Part shown: piece after piece, positions 16,977-24,763 of the stretch
How the letters are laid out: every line of letters starts with the position of its first letter
How positions within the stretch are numbered: the stretch's first letter is position 1
From: Paenibacillus_D tarimensis_A
Lineage (GTDB): Bacteria > Bacillota > Bacilli > Paenibacillales > Paenibacillaceae
Length of the DNA: 64,000 nucleotides
Direction: 5' to 3'
NCBI GenBank assembly: GCA_041281825.1
Contig: CP166298.1
Span: forward strand, 310,001-374,000
The notes under the pieces: generated by a model
What the model saw: only the letters and a program-made list of their open reading frames with translations
Told to the model about the DNA's origin: nothing
Databases searched by the model: none
Translations under genes and position numbers: made by a program

Positions 16977-17039
16977 TAACAAACCCCACAAAGTGAAGCC
17001 TATTCATAGCAGCTCATACCGATTACTTTGCGGGGACCC
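16977..17039 (-). terminator. Hairpin between nasA and the nasC transcript (terminator or attenuator)
   Basis: On the minus strand CCCCGCAAAGT (17035-17025) pairs with ACTTTGTGGGG (16994-16984) and is followed by TTTGTT. The same CCCCGC can instead pair with GCGGGG at 16969-16974, followed by CCCGGTTTTC. The two pairings exclude each other, which could tune read-through into nasC. Confidence 0.5.
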
Positions 17040-17091
17040 CAAACATTATCGGACTAAGCTTCGAAGCATCACGTCACTTTCGTGGGTTATT

Positions 17092-18327
17092 TTAGGTCGT
17101 AACGGTTGTATTGTTGTCCAGACGGGCTTTCCCGCCTTGGCCGATCCAAGTTTTCTTCCACTGGTTTTGGACGACGAAGATCAGGACAATGCAAGTTACC
17201 GCGATCCCGCTCAGTATGAGGAAACCGGGCGTATATGAATCGGTAGACAGTTTCAGGTTTCCAAGTATTTTCGGCAGGAAATATCCGCCTATGCCGCCGG
17301 CTGCGCCGACAATACCGGTCATAATGCCAATTTCCTTTTGAAAGCGCTGCGGTACAAGCTGGAATACCGCGCCGTTGCCCATGCCGAGGCACATCATGCC
17401 GATAAACAGCAGCGGTGTGACGACCGCAAGCGGTGGGAGCGTGGAGACGGAAGCGAGCATAATCGCAACTCCGCCATACAATACCATGAGCATCCGGATG
17501 CCGCCGAGTTTATCGGCGAGCCACCCGCCGACCGGACGGAAGAAGCTGCCGGCGATGACGCAAAGCGTTGTGAAATCGGCCGCTCTTATGGCGCTGAGTC
17601 CGTATTGGGTATTAAAGAAAATGGTTAAGTAGTTAGCCAATCCTACGAATCCGCCGAATGTTACGCTGTACAGCAGACAGAACATCCATGTATCGCGCTG
17701 CTTTAATACTGCGGCGTAATCCGCCAGCTTCTTCGGAGCGGGTTGGTTCGGACTGTCTTTGGCAAGAATGCTGAATACGATAAAAACAATGACAATCGGG
17801 ATAAGCGCAAATCCGAAAACAACTTCCCAGCTTCCGTAATGCTGTGCAATCCGGTTGGCGAAGAGCGTCGTGAACACCGTACCGCTATTACCGGCGCCGG
17901 CGATTCCCATCGCCAGACCTTGATACTGCGGAGGATACCAACGGCTCGCGAGCGGCAGCGCTGCGGCGAACGATGCGCCTGCAACACCGAGCAGCAATGC
18001 AACAATATATAATTCCCCTACGGAACTAATAAACTTCCATCCCCAGATGAGTGGAACCATTGTAATGATCATGCCGATTTGTCCGGTCCGTTTCGGTCCG
18101 ATGTAATCCGTAAGCCAGCCGAGCACAAGTCTGAGAATCGAGCCGCCGAGAATCGGCAGCGCAACAAGATTTGCTTTTTGCGCCGCGTCCATCGGATAGT
18201 CACTCATAATGACGACGGCCAGAGGTCCGAGTAATACCCATATCATAAAGCTGACATCGAAATACAAGAATGAACTAAACAGTGAAGGTGTGTGACCGCT
18301 CTTCAAAAAACTTTTCCGATCCATCAT
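17092..18327 (-). CDS. nasA: Nitrate transporter, NasA-type major facilitator
   Basis: A 411-residue protein with about 12 membrane segments, close to Bacillus NasA in length. Nitrate-signature regions are seen in GLAMGIAGAGNSGTVF near residue 135 and GIMTGIVGAAGGIGGYF near 335, with Arg in LPILGGSILRLVLGWL near 60. Start ATGs at 18327 and 18324 are preceded by GGGATAGGGGATT; the open frame extends further upstream but only through the regulatory leader. Expression should depend on the GlnR box and the ANTAR module upstream. Confidence 0.9.
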   Translation of the reverse strand: MMDRKSFLKSGHTPSLFSSFLYFDVSFMIWVLLGPLAVVIMSDYPMDAAQKANLVALPILGGSILRLVLGWLTDYIGPKRTGQIGMIITMVPLIWGWKFISSVGELYIVALLLGVAGASFAAALPLASRWYPPQYQGLAMGIAGAGNSGTVFTTLFANRIAQHYGSWEVVFGFALIPIVIVFIVFSILAKDSPNQPAPKKLADYAAVLKQRDTWMFCLLYSVTFGGFVGLANYLTIFFNTQYGLSAIRAADFTTLCVIAGSFFRPVGGWLADKLGGIRMLMVLYGGVAIMLASVSTLPPLAVVTPLLFIGMMCLGMGNGAVFQLVPQRFQKEIGIMTGIVGAAGGIGGYFLPKILGNLKLSTDSYTPGFLILSGIAVTCIVLIFVVQNQWKKTWIGQGGKARLDNNTTVTT

Positions 18328-18400
18328 AGTCAACCAATCCCCTATCCCAAATGAACTCCGGATTATTCCGGTCGTTTTTTTATAAATCCGTTTACACACA

Positions 18401-18504
18401 TAAAAAGCCGCACTACAGTCTTTCATTGACTGCAATACGGCTTCGTTGCCAATCGGAGGTACGACGCTGTACCATTCCGAGTTATGGGTCACAACACTGT
18501 GATC
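18401..18504 (-). promoter_or_regulatory. ANTAR-type antitermination leader of nasA
   Basis: In transcript order, hairpin 1 is TCAC/GTGA (18502-18499 with 18492-18489) with loop AGTGTT. Hairpin 2 is GGTAC/GTACC (18473-18469 with 18462-18458) with loop AGCGTC. Both loops carry A at position 1 and G at position 4. The sequence TTGGCAACGAAGCC follows and runs into a 16-bp terminator stem (18443-18428 with 18420-18405, three G-U pairs) ending in TTTTTATG. The arrangement matches the narK and nasD leaders. Confidence 0.82.
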
Positions 18505-18512
18505 TTATTTGA

Positions 18513-18542
18513 ATTATATGCTAGCGGCGGCTTTCATGTCAA
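18513..18542 (-). promoter_or_regulatory. Sigma-A promoter of nasA
   Basis: On the minus strand TTGACA (18542-18537) and TATAAT (18518-18513) are spaced by 18 bases. Transcription would start about 7 bases later, just upstream of hairpin 1. Confidence 0.82.
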
Positions 18543-18553
18543 CATACCTGACA
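18537..18553. promoter_or_regulatory. GlnR/TnrA box overlapping the nasA -35
   Basis: On the minus strand TGTCAGGTATGTTGACA matches TGTNAN7TNACA fully, and its last six bases are the -35 hexamer. A box in this position would be expected to repress when GlnR is bound with glutamine excess. Confidence 0.82.
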
Positions 18554-18643
18554 CATTTTTTTAACGAATAATTATGGGTTCCATAAGTTCAGCTCATAAG
18601 TGCTGGTTTCCGGCGCAATACATTTAATTAGAAGTGATACGGT

Positions 18644-19201
18644 TTAACCGTGGATGAGTTGATACACTTTCACGATCGAAGCGGCGATATCTCCGATCCG
18701 TTTCCGTTCATTCATCGCTTGCTTGCGCAGGAAATCGTACGCTTCCGCTTCGCTGATCCCTTTAATTTCACAGAGTACGGCTTTTGCCTGGTCAATCCAT
18801 TTCCGCTCCTCCAGCCGTTGCAGCAATTGTTCGCGTTCCTCGCTCCAGCGTCTCCGCTGGGTGTGCGTCCGGATCGCCCATTTGATGGCATAGAGCATTT
18901 CAATTTTGGTCATTGAGGGAAAGATAACGCCGTCGAGTGTAAAGCCCCAGTCCATTTCGGTCGGATAATTCGCTTCGCCGGCCAGCCATATGATCGGAAG
19001 ACGGCGGATGCCGGATATAGTGCCTTGCCAGTCGAGCATCTGCTTATGCGGGACATTCAGCACGACGGCGTCAACGATGCTTACCAACGCTCGCATTTCT
19101 TCCTCTGTCGAAGCTCTGTGCAGCGTGCGGCAGCTTTGCTGGAGGCTTTGCGGAACAGGGGTTCCGCGCTTGGTTTCTATGAGCAATATCGATTTAAACA
19201 T
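18644..19201 (-). CDS. ANTAR-domain RNA-binding antiterminator (NasR/NasT-like)
   Basis: A 185-residue protein. The N-terminal 120 residues look like a diverged response-regulator receiver (SILLIETKRG, DAVVLNVPH, LPIIWLAGE) and lack the normal acidic pocket. A coiled stretch near 120-140 leads to the ANTAR domain RLEERKWIDQAKAVLCEIKG followed by SEAEAYDFLRKQAM, which binds paired hexaloop hairpins in leader RNA. Three such leaders lie in the same island. The ATG at 19201 follows GAGGTGAGG; the upstream in-frame TTG is in poor context. It is a regulator of narK, nasA and nasD by inference; the signal sensed (nitrate or a partner protein) is not visible. Confidence 0.85.
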   Translation of the reverse strand: MFKSILLIETKRGTPVPQSLQQSCRTLHRASTEEEMRALVSIVDAVVLNVPHKQMLDWQGTISGIRRLPIIWLAGEANYPTEMDWGFTLDGVIFPSMTKIEMLYAIKWAIRTHTQRRRWSEEREQLLQRLEERKWIDQAKAVLCEIKGISEAEAYDFLRKQAMNERKRIGDIAASIVKVYQLIHG

Positions 19202-19243
19202 GGTGTCCTCACCTCGATTCAAACAATCGGTTCCTATTTTCTA

Positions 19244-19260
19244 TGTAATAAAATATAACA
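19244..19260. promoter_or_regulatory. GlnR/TnrA box upstream of the ANTAR regulator gene
   Basis: TGTAATAAAATATAACA (plus strand) matches TGTNAN7TNACA on both strands. It overlaps a possible minus-strand core promoter (TCGACA, 18-base spacer, TATATT), so the regulator itself is probably under nitrogen control. Confidence 0.78.
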
Positions 19261-19394
19261 TAAACTTTGCAAGTCTGTCGACGGGAAAATGCGGACGTTG
19301 TGTGGACAATATGCAGGAAATGTACGGATATTACATGTAAATAGTACAAGCATTATAATAAGAAATTATAGTTGTGATTGTTAACATTTATATG

Positions 19395-19411
19395 TGTTAA
19401 GTATGTTGACA
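19395..19411. promoter_or_regulatory. GlnR/TnrA box overlapping the nasD -35
   Basis: TGTTAAGTATGTTGACA matches TGTNAN7TNACA fully, and its final six bases form the -35 hexamer, exactly as in the nasA promoter. Repression by GlnR is expected. Confidence 0.82.
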
Positions 19412-19434
19412 TCGTCTTAAAATCATAATATACT
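19406..19434 (+). promoter_or_regulatory. Sigma-A promoter of nasD
   Basis: TTGACA at 19406-19411 and TATACT at 19429-19434 have the optimal 17-base spacing. Confidence 0.85.
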
Positions 19435-19449
19435 AAAGCCATCGAAAAC

Positions 19450-19541
19450 ATTCATTGAAGAATACAAGACGGCACAACGGCGTGCCGCACGATTTGGCAA
19501 CGAAGCCTACTCCTCGCATCACGCGAGGGGTAGGCTTTTCA
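19450..19541 (+). promoter_or_regulatory. ANTAR-type antitermination leader of nasD
   Basis: Hairpin 1 (ATTC/GAAT, 19450-19463) has loop ATTGAA. Hairpin 2 (CGGCAC/GTGCCG, 19470-19487) has loop AACGGC. Both have A at position 1 and G at position 4. The sequence TTTGGCAACGAAGCC follows at 19493-19507 and leads into a 15-bp terminator (19503-19517 with 19523-19537, loop ATCAC) with TTTTC after it. Hairpin 1 is only 4 bp and is the weakest part of the call. Confidence 0.82.
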
Positions 19542-19636
19542 TGCGTTTCAGTAATAAATCAGGATTGCAGCAGGCGCATTCGCGCAAAAAGCCCTAGCGG
19601 CTTCAGCGAACGCGGCCTTACAGGAGGAGAGATAGT

Positions 19637-22093
19637 ATGAAGAAGAGATTGGTCATGATCGGCAACGGAATGGCGGGCGTATCATTCGTAGAACAGCTGC
19701 TGAAGCTTAACCCCAATAAGTACGAAATTACGATTATAGGCTCTGAACCGCATCCCAATTATAATCGGATCATGTTGTCGTCGGTGCTCGCCGGAGACGC
19801 TAATATGCAGGATATAGTATTAAACGACTGGGACTGGTATAGCAACAATAATATTACGTTGCTGACAGGGGAAACGGCGACGGAAGTCAATACGGCCAAC
19901 AGAACGGTGACAACCGACAAACGTCAGATCGAATATGACGATCTCGTCCTGGCTACAGGCTCGCTGCCGTTTATGCTGCCGCTGCCGGGTGCCGACAAAG
20001 AAGGCGTCATTGCCTTCCGCGACATTAAAGATTGCGAAACGATGATTGAAACCGCCAAGAAGTACCGTAAAGCGGTTGTTATCGGCGGCGGATTGCTCGG
20101 TCTCGAGGCCGCGCGCGGATTGCTCAACCTTAATATGGAAGTCAAAGTCGTTCATATTTTCAATTACTTAATGGAACGCCAATTGGATTCCACAGCATCG
20201 AAACTGCTGCAGGCGGAGCTGGAAAGTCAAGGCATGGAATTCCTGCTGGAGAAGCAGTCGGATACGATTCTTGGTAAAAAACGGGTTACCGGCCTTTCAT
20301 TTAAAGACGGCTCGGAAGTGGAAGCGGATTTGATCGTAATGGCGGTAGGGATCAAGCCGAACGTTCAGCTGGCCAAGGATGCCGGAATTGAAGTCAACCG
20401 CGGTATCGTCGTTAACGACGTGTTGCAGACGAGTGTGGACAATGTATATTCCGTCGGCGAATGCGCGGAGCATCGCGGCATCGCTTACGGGCTTGTAGCT
20501 CCGCTCTATGAGCAGGGTGCCGTTCTTGCCAAGCATCTTGCAGGCTTGGAGACTGAAGGTTATCAAGGTTCGGTCGTATCGACAAAGCTGAAGGTATCGG
20601 GTGTCAATGTTTTCTCCGCCGGCAAGTTCGCCGATGAACCGGGCACGAAAGCGCTGCGTGTTCAGGACGACCTGGAGGGAGTATATAAGAAGGTTGTTTT
20701 CAAGGACGGCAAAGTGATCGGTGCGGTGCTGTACGGCGATACGTCCGAAGGCTCGAAGCTGTTCTCGCTTATTCGCAAAGAAGAGGACTTCAGCGGACGC
20801 GAGAAGGAAGTGCTGTTCGGACCGTCCGGCGGAGGCTCGGGAGCGGCATCGACGGAGGATCTGGTGGCCTCGATGAGCGGGGACGAAATCGTGTGCGGGT
20901 GTAACGGCGTTACAAAAGACACGATCGTCGAAGCGATTACTGAAAAAGGCTGCGTAAGCGTCAATGAGATTAAAGCTTGCACGAAAGCGTCCGGATCTTG
21001 CGGCGGCTGTAAGCCGCTTGTGGAAGCAATTCTGACATCCACATTGGGTGCGGACAATGTTCAGACTGTTAAAGAAGGCATTTGCGGCTGTACAACGCAT
21101 ACCAGAGACGAGGTTGTCGAAGCGATCCGTAAAATGCATCTGACAACGACCAAGGAAGTCATGCATGTATTGGAATGGAACAATCCGGAAGGCTGCTCCA
21201 AGTGCCGCCCGGCGCTCAATTACTATATCGGCATGGCTTGGCCGGAAGAGCATGAGGATGAGGCGGAATCCCGGTTCGTCAATGAGCGCAATCATGCGAA
21301 CATCCAGAAGGACGGCACATTCTCGGTTGTGCCTCGAATATATGGCGGCGTAACAACGCCGGAGGATTTGAAGAAAATCGCTGTCGTAGCGGAAAAGTAT
21401 GAGGTACCGCTCGTCAAGATCACAGGCGGTCAACGGATTGACTTGCTCGGCGTAAAGAAGGAAGATCTGCCGAACGTATGGAAGGAGCTGGATATGCCTT
21501 CCGGGTATGCTTACGGCAAAGCGCTTCGGACCGTGAAAACTTGCGTAGGGAATACCTTCTGCCGGTTCGGTACTCAGGATTCGATCAAGATGGGTATCGA
21601 TATGGAGCGCAAGTTCGAGCGTCTCGACACACCGCATAAAGTGAAGCTTGCCGTATCCGGCTGTCCGCGAAACTGTGCGGAAGCAACCATTAAAGACCTT
21701 GGCGTTGTCGCAATCGACGGCGGTTGGGAGATCTATGTCGCGGGGAACGGCGGTACGAAAGTAAGAGCCGCGGACCTGCTTGTAAAAGTGAAGACCGAAG
21801 AGGAAGTGCTGGAGTGGACCGGCGCGTATCTGCAATACTATCGCGAGACGGCTAAATATTTGGAGCGCACAAGCGAATGGTCGGTACGGGTCGGCCTGGA
21901 TTCGATCAAGCAAGCGCTCGAGAAGAAGGAAGACCGGGAAGCGCTTGTGGGCAGGATCGAAAAGACGCTGTCGCTTACGAAGGATCCATGGCAGCAAATT
22001 GTTGAAAGTGAAGATCTCAGCAAAGCGTTCGATGCGCTCACAGCACCGACAAGTCCGGAAGCGGCAGCAACCGGAGAAGCCGGAAAGCGATAA
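19637..22093 (+). CDS. nasD: Assimilatory nitrite reductase [NAD(P)H] large subunit
   Basis: Reduces nitrite to ammonium with siroheme. The 818-residue NirB/NasD protein has an N-terminal FAD/NAD(P)H pyridine nucleotide-disulfide reductase part (IGNGMAGVSFVEQL at residue 7, VIGGGLLGLEAARGL near 150), two BFD-like [2Fe-2S] domains (CGCNG near 417 with CGGC near 455; CGCTT near 482 with SKCRP near 520) and a C-terminal siroheme/4Fe-4S domain with CVGNTFCRFG near 635 and SGCPRNC near 674. The ATG follows an AGGAGGAGAG site. nasE follows after 14 bases. Confidence 0.96.
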   Translation: MKKRLVMIGNGMAGVSFVEQLLKLNPNKYEITIIGSEPHPNYNRIMLSSVLAGDANMQDIVLNDWDWYSNNNITLLTGETATEVNTANRTVTTDKRQIEYDDLVLATGSLPFMLPLPGADKEGVIAFRDIKDCETMIETAKKYRKAVVIGGGLLGLEAARGLLNLNMEVKVVHIFNYLMERQLDSTASKLLQAELESQGMEFLLEKQSDTILGKKRVTGLSFKDGSEVEADLIVMAVGIKPNVQLAKDAGIEVNRGIVVNDVLQTSVDNVYSVGECAEHRGIAYGLVAPLYEQGAVLAKHLAGLETEGYQGSVVSTKLKVSGVNVFSAGKFADEPGTKALRVQDDLEGVYKKVVFKDGKVIGAVLYGDTSEGSKLFSLIRKEEDFSGREKEVLFGPSGGGSGAASTEDLVASMSGDEIVCGCNGVTKDTIVEAITEKGCVSVNEIKACTKASGSCGGCKPLVEAILTSTLGADNVQTVKEGICGCTTHTRDEVVEAIRKMHLTTTKEVMHVLEWNNPEGCSKCRPALNYYIGMAWPEEHEDEAESRFVNERNHANIQKDGTFSVVPRIYGGVTTPEDLKKIAVVAEKYEVPLVKITGGQRIDLLGVKKEDLPNVWKELDMPSGYAYGKALRTVKTCVGNTFCRFGTQDSIKMGIDMERKFERLDTPHKVKLAVSGCPRNCAEATIKDLGVVAIDGGWEIYVAGNGGTKVRAADLLVKVKTEEEVLEWTGAYLQYYRETAKYLERTSEWSVRVGLDSIKQALEKKEDREALVGRIEKTLSLTKDPWQQIVESEDLSKAFDALTAPTSPEAAATGEAGKR

Positions 22094-22107
22094 CCCGAGA
22101 GGAGAGA

Positions 22108-22446
22108 ATGGAAATGAATGAATTAAGAATCGGTCATATATCGGAATTCCCGGAGCGGCGCGGCCGCGTCATCCGGTTTGGCGAGGTGGAGCTGGCGGTG
22201 TTCAAGCTGTCGGACAGTTCGGTCCGGGCGGTGGAAAACCGCTGCCCGCACAAAGACGGGAAGCTCTCCGAAGGAATTGTGTGCGATCATCATGTCTATT
22301 GTCCGCTTCATGACTGGAAGATCGACCTGCATGACGGTCTGGTGCAAGCGCCGGACGAAGGCTGTGTCGAAACGTATCCGGTTAAAGTGGATGACAACGG
22401 CAATCTGATCCTTGAAATAGATGCAGCAAGGGTAAAAGTATCGTAA
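22108..22446 (+). CDS. nasE: Assimilatory nitrite reductase [NAD(P)H] small subunit, Rieske type
   Basis: A 112-residue NirD/NasE protein with the Rieske [2Fe-2S] ligands in NRCPHKDGKLSEG near residue 45 and YCPLHDWKIDL near 65. It transfers electrons within the nitrite reductase complex with NasD. It is closely spaced to nasD behind a GAGAGGAGAG site. Length and motif spacing are normal for the family. Confidence 0.95.
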   Translation: MEMNELRIGHISEFPERRGRVIRFGEVELAVFKLSDSSVRAVENRCPHKDGKLSEGIVCDHHVYCPLHDWKIDLHDGLVQAPDEGCVETYPVKVDDNGNLILEIDAARVKVS

Positions 22447-22461
22447 AATAGAAGAAACGCC

Positions 22462-22506
22462 GCATCGTGATCAAAAGTACATCCTGAGCTGCATCGTGAT
22501 CAAAAG
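22462..22506. repeat. 16-bp direct repeats between nasE and hemD
   Basis: GCATCGTGATCAAAAG occurs at 22462-22477 and again at 22491-22506, 29 bp apart. A local duplication in the 97-base gap is the simplest reading; a regulator binding pair is possible. Confidence 0.6.
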
Positions 22507-22543
22507 CGGATTTTTAAACTTCTTCTATGTGGAGGCGATACGG

Positions 22544-23449
22544 ATGTCCCGGTTGGAAGGAAAGACAATCGCCGTAACAGGCCCGCGAAAAGCGGAAGAG
22601 ATGAGCAAAATGATCGGGAAATTCGGCGGAACCGCTGCAATCCGGCCTGCTCAGGGAACGGTGTTTCTGGACGATACGCATATTGAGAAACAACTGACCG
22701 ATCTGATTGGGAGGCCTGCCGATTGGATGGTGCTGACGACGGGCGTCGGGACGGAGGCGCTTCTTCAAACGGCTGAAAAGCTCGGTTTATCCGAGCAATT
22801 CATGTCGGCGCTGCAAACGATGAAGCTGGCGGCCCGCGGTTATAAAACGGTTAATGTGCTGCGCAAGCTTGGGCTAACCCCGGTAGTCCGCGATAATGAC
22901 GGTACGACCGCGGGTCTGCTTAAGGAAATGGAATCATATGATCTTGGCGGCTGCCGTGTGGCGCTGCAGTTGTACGGCGACCCGGCACCTCGAGTCACGG
23001 CTGAGCTGGAGGCGCGGGGAGCGATATGCGAGGAGCTGCTCCCGTACCGTCATATTCCGCCGGAAGGCAATGTAGTTGAAACGCTGGTCGGGGAAATCGT
23101 CGCCGGTAAAGTGGATGCGGTCGCATTCACAAGCACGGTGCAGGTGCGGTATGTGATGGACTGTGCCGCCCGGTTGAACCGGCGTAGCGAAGTACAGGAA
23201 GCTTTCGCTTCCGGTGTGCTGGCGGCAGCGGTGGGGAAGGTGACAGCGGAGGCGCTTCACGAGGAAGGTATAGAACGGGTTTTATTTCCCGAGGAGGAAC
23301 GGATGGGCAGCTTGGTTGTCGCCATGTCCCGTTTCTTCGATGAATTATTGATTGTACAGGATCCGGCAGAATCGACGGAGGCGGAGCGGGAACTTGAGCT
23401 TGCCGATGCCGCCCGCTGGGCTGCAGACAAAAAAGACAGCTGCAGATAA
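22544..23449 (+). CDS. hemD: Uroporphyrinogen-III synthase
   Basis: A 301-residue HemD-fold protein that closes hydroxymethylbilane to uroporphyrinogen III, the branch point to siroheme. It has the weakly conserved family pattern: LEGKTIAVTGPR at the N terminus, DWMVLTTGVGTEALL near residue 65, LPYRHIPPEGN near 165, DAVAFTSTVQVRYV near 190 and VGKVTAEALHEEGI near 230. The ATG at 22544 follows TGGAGG; the longer open frame to 22496 lacks a ribosome site. Its place between nasE and SUMT indicates siroheme supply for NasD. Confidence 0.85.
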   Translation: MSRLEGKTIAVTGPRKAEEMSKMIGKFGGTAAIRPAQGTVFLDDTHIEKQLTDLIGRPADWMVLTTGVGTEALLQTAEKLGLSEQFMSALQTMKLAARGYKTVNVLRKLGLTPVVRDNDGTTAGLLKEMESYDLGGCRVALQLYGDPAPRVTAELEARGAICEELLPYRHIPPEGNVVETLVGEIVAGKVDAVAFTSTVQVRYVMDCAARLNRRSEVQEAFASGVLAAAVGKVTAEALHEEGIERVLFPEEERMGSLVVAMSRFFDELLIVQDPAESTEAERELELADAARWAADKKDSCR

Positions 23450-23473
23450 TAAGTATGCGGGGGAGTGGGGACG

Positions 23474-24247
23474 ATGTCCGATAGAGGTTTCGTATACTTG
23501 ACCGGGGCGGGGCCCGGGGATCCGAAATTGATTACTTTGCGCGGCTTGGAGACGATTCGACTTGCCGATGTGATTGTTTATGACCGTTTAGTATCCGAAG
23601 AGCTGGTTCGGGAAGCGCGTGCTGACGCCGAAATGTTATATGTCGGGAAGGAATCCGGATATCACACGCTGAAGCAAGAGGAAATCAATGCGCTCATCTG
23701 GGATCGCGCGAGCCGGGGGAAGACGGTAACGCGTCTTAAGGGCGGAGATCCGTTCGTATTCGGCCGCGGAGGCGAAGAAGCGGACTATCTTGCCGAGCGG
23801 GGGATTCCTTTCGAAGTTGTGCCGGGCATTTCTTCTTGTATTGCCGCTCCTGCCTATGCAGGCATCCCGGTCACGCACCGGACGCTTGCCGCTTCGTTTG
23901 CCGTCGTTACCGGTCATGAGTGTACCGGCAAGAGCGGCGCATCGGTTGATTGGGCTTGGGCAGCAGGCGCTGAAACGCTTGTTGTGCTGATGGGGCTGCA
24001 GCAGCTGCCTCACATTATTGAGCGGCTGCTTGCGCATGGCAAAGCTCCGGACACACCGATTGCACTTATACAGAGCGGATCGTGCGACGGACAGCGCGTC
24101 GCCGTCGGAAGGCTGGACGACATAGTTGCGAATCCGGAAACCGGATGTTTAAGCAGTCCGGTCACGATCGTGATCGGTCCCGTTGTTAAGATGCGGGACA
24201 GGCTGTCCTGGATTGAAGCGGCCGCAATGACAGCAAAGCAGGCATAA
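23474..24247 (+). CDS. cobA: Uroporphyrinogen-III C-methyltransferase (SUMT)
   Basis: Uses two S-adenosylmethionine to convert uroporphyrinogen III to precorrin-2, first step towards siroheme. The 257-residue protein has VYLTGAGPGDPKLITLRG at the N terminus, VVYDRLV-like VIVYDRLVSEEL near residue 36, VTRLKGGDPFVFGRGGEE near 85 and PVTHRTLAASFAVVTGHE near 135, all SUMT signatures. It is a single-domain enzyme (NasF or SumT in other names) without the CysG dehydrogenase/chelatase part. The ATG at 23474 is preferred over the upstream GTG. A terminator follows. Confidence 0.94.
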   Translation: MSDRGFVYLTGAGPGDPKLITLRGLETIRLADVIVYDRLVSEELVREARADAEMLYVGKESGYHTLKQEEINALIWDRASRGKTVTRLKGGDPFVFGRGGEEADYLAERGIPFEVVPGISSCIAAPAYAGIPVTHRTLAASFAVVTGHECTGKSGASVDWAWAAGAETLVVLMGLQQLPHIIERLLAHGKAPDTPIALIQSGSCDGQRVAVGRLDDIVANPETGCLSSPVTIVIGPVVKMRDRLSWIEAAAMTAKQA

Positions 24248-24280
24248 ACGTCAAGTCGATCTCATTATAAAATCAGACTG

Positions 24281-24322
24281 CTGCAGGAAAGTGTGTAGTC
24301 ACACTATCCTGCAGTTTTTTTT
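24281..24322 (+). terminator. Intrinsic terminator of the nasDE-hemD-SUMT operon
   Basis: CTGCAGGAAAGTGTG pairs with CACACTATCCTGCAG around loop TAGT with one mismatch, followed by eight T. Confidence 0.9.
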
Positions 24323-24381
24323 CTGCGATAAACCTGCATAATGAGAAAGCAACCTCGTACGCGGGGTGTCGTGTCACGGAA

Positions 24382-24659
24382 ATATCGCCCTCACGGCGCT
24401 AATTGCAGTGGATCCACGGATATCGTGTAAATAAGGCCCTCACGGGCACTAATTGCACTGGATCCACGGATAACGTGTAAATAAGGCCCTCACGGGCACT
24501 AATTGCGCTGGATCCACGAATAGCGTACAAATAACGCCCCTACGGGCGCTAATTGCAGTGGATGACATGGGTATCGTGTAAATAAAGCCCTCAGGGGCAC
24601 TAATTGCAGTGAATGACACGGATATCATGGTAAATAACGCCCTCACGGGCGCTAATTGT
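24382..24659. repeat. Six tandem copies of a ~50-bp repeat
   Basis: Copies start near 24382, 24431, 24481, 24531, 24582 and 24634. Each carries a small hairpin GCCCTCACGGGC or a variant, followed by CTAATTGCAGTGGATCCACGG-like sequence. Neighbouring copies are nearly identical in places, so expansion is fairly recent. There are no unique spacers, so it is not a CRISPR array. Confidence 0.85.
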
Positions 24660-24689
24660 TCGTGCGGGCGATAGTCGTTTGCCGCCGAA

Positions 24690-24717
24690 TTGACTTTCCG
24701 CTAAGAAGTGTTATAAT
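24690..24717 (+). promoter_or_regulatory. Sigma-A promoter of the SMR gene pair
   Basis: TTGACT at 24690-24695 and TATAAT at 24712-24717 are spaced by 16 bases. A CCCC/GGGG hairpin follows in the short leader before the AAGGAGAGG site. Confidence 0.75.
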
Positions 24718-24763
24718 CTCCCCCGAGGAAATCGCCGGGGCGTTCCCGAAGGAGAGGACATAT

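Noticed and set aside
16912..17091. A fourth ANTAR leader before the small ORF and nasC
   Set aside because: No pair of hairpins with A1/G4 six-base loops was found; the nearest candidate has a seven-base loop.
20297..21997. 566-codon minus-strand frame opposite nasD
   Set aside because: It is an antisense shadow of a strongly supported gene with GC-biased codons and has no ribosome site or family features.
24382..24659. Possible CRISPR array
   Set aside because: The whole 50-bp unit is repeated with no unique spacers and no cas genes are present; it is a plain tandem repeat.
24660..24763. Guanidine (ykkC-type) riboswitch before the SMR genes
   Set aside because: The leader after the promoter is only about 40 bases with one simple hairpin; the conserved ykkC, mini-ykkC or ykkC-III sequence blocks were not seen.
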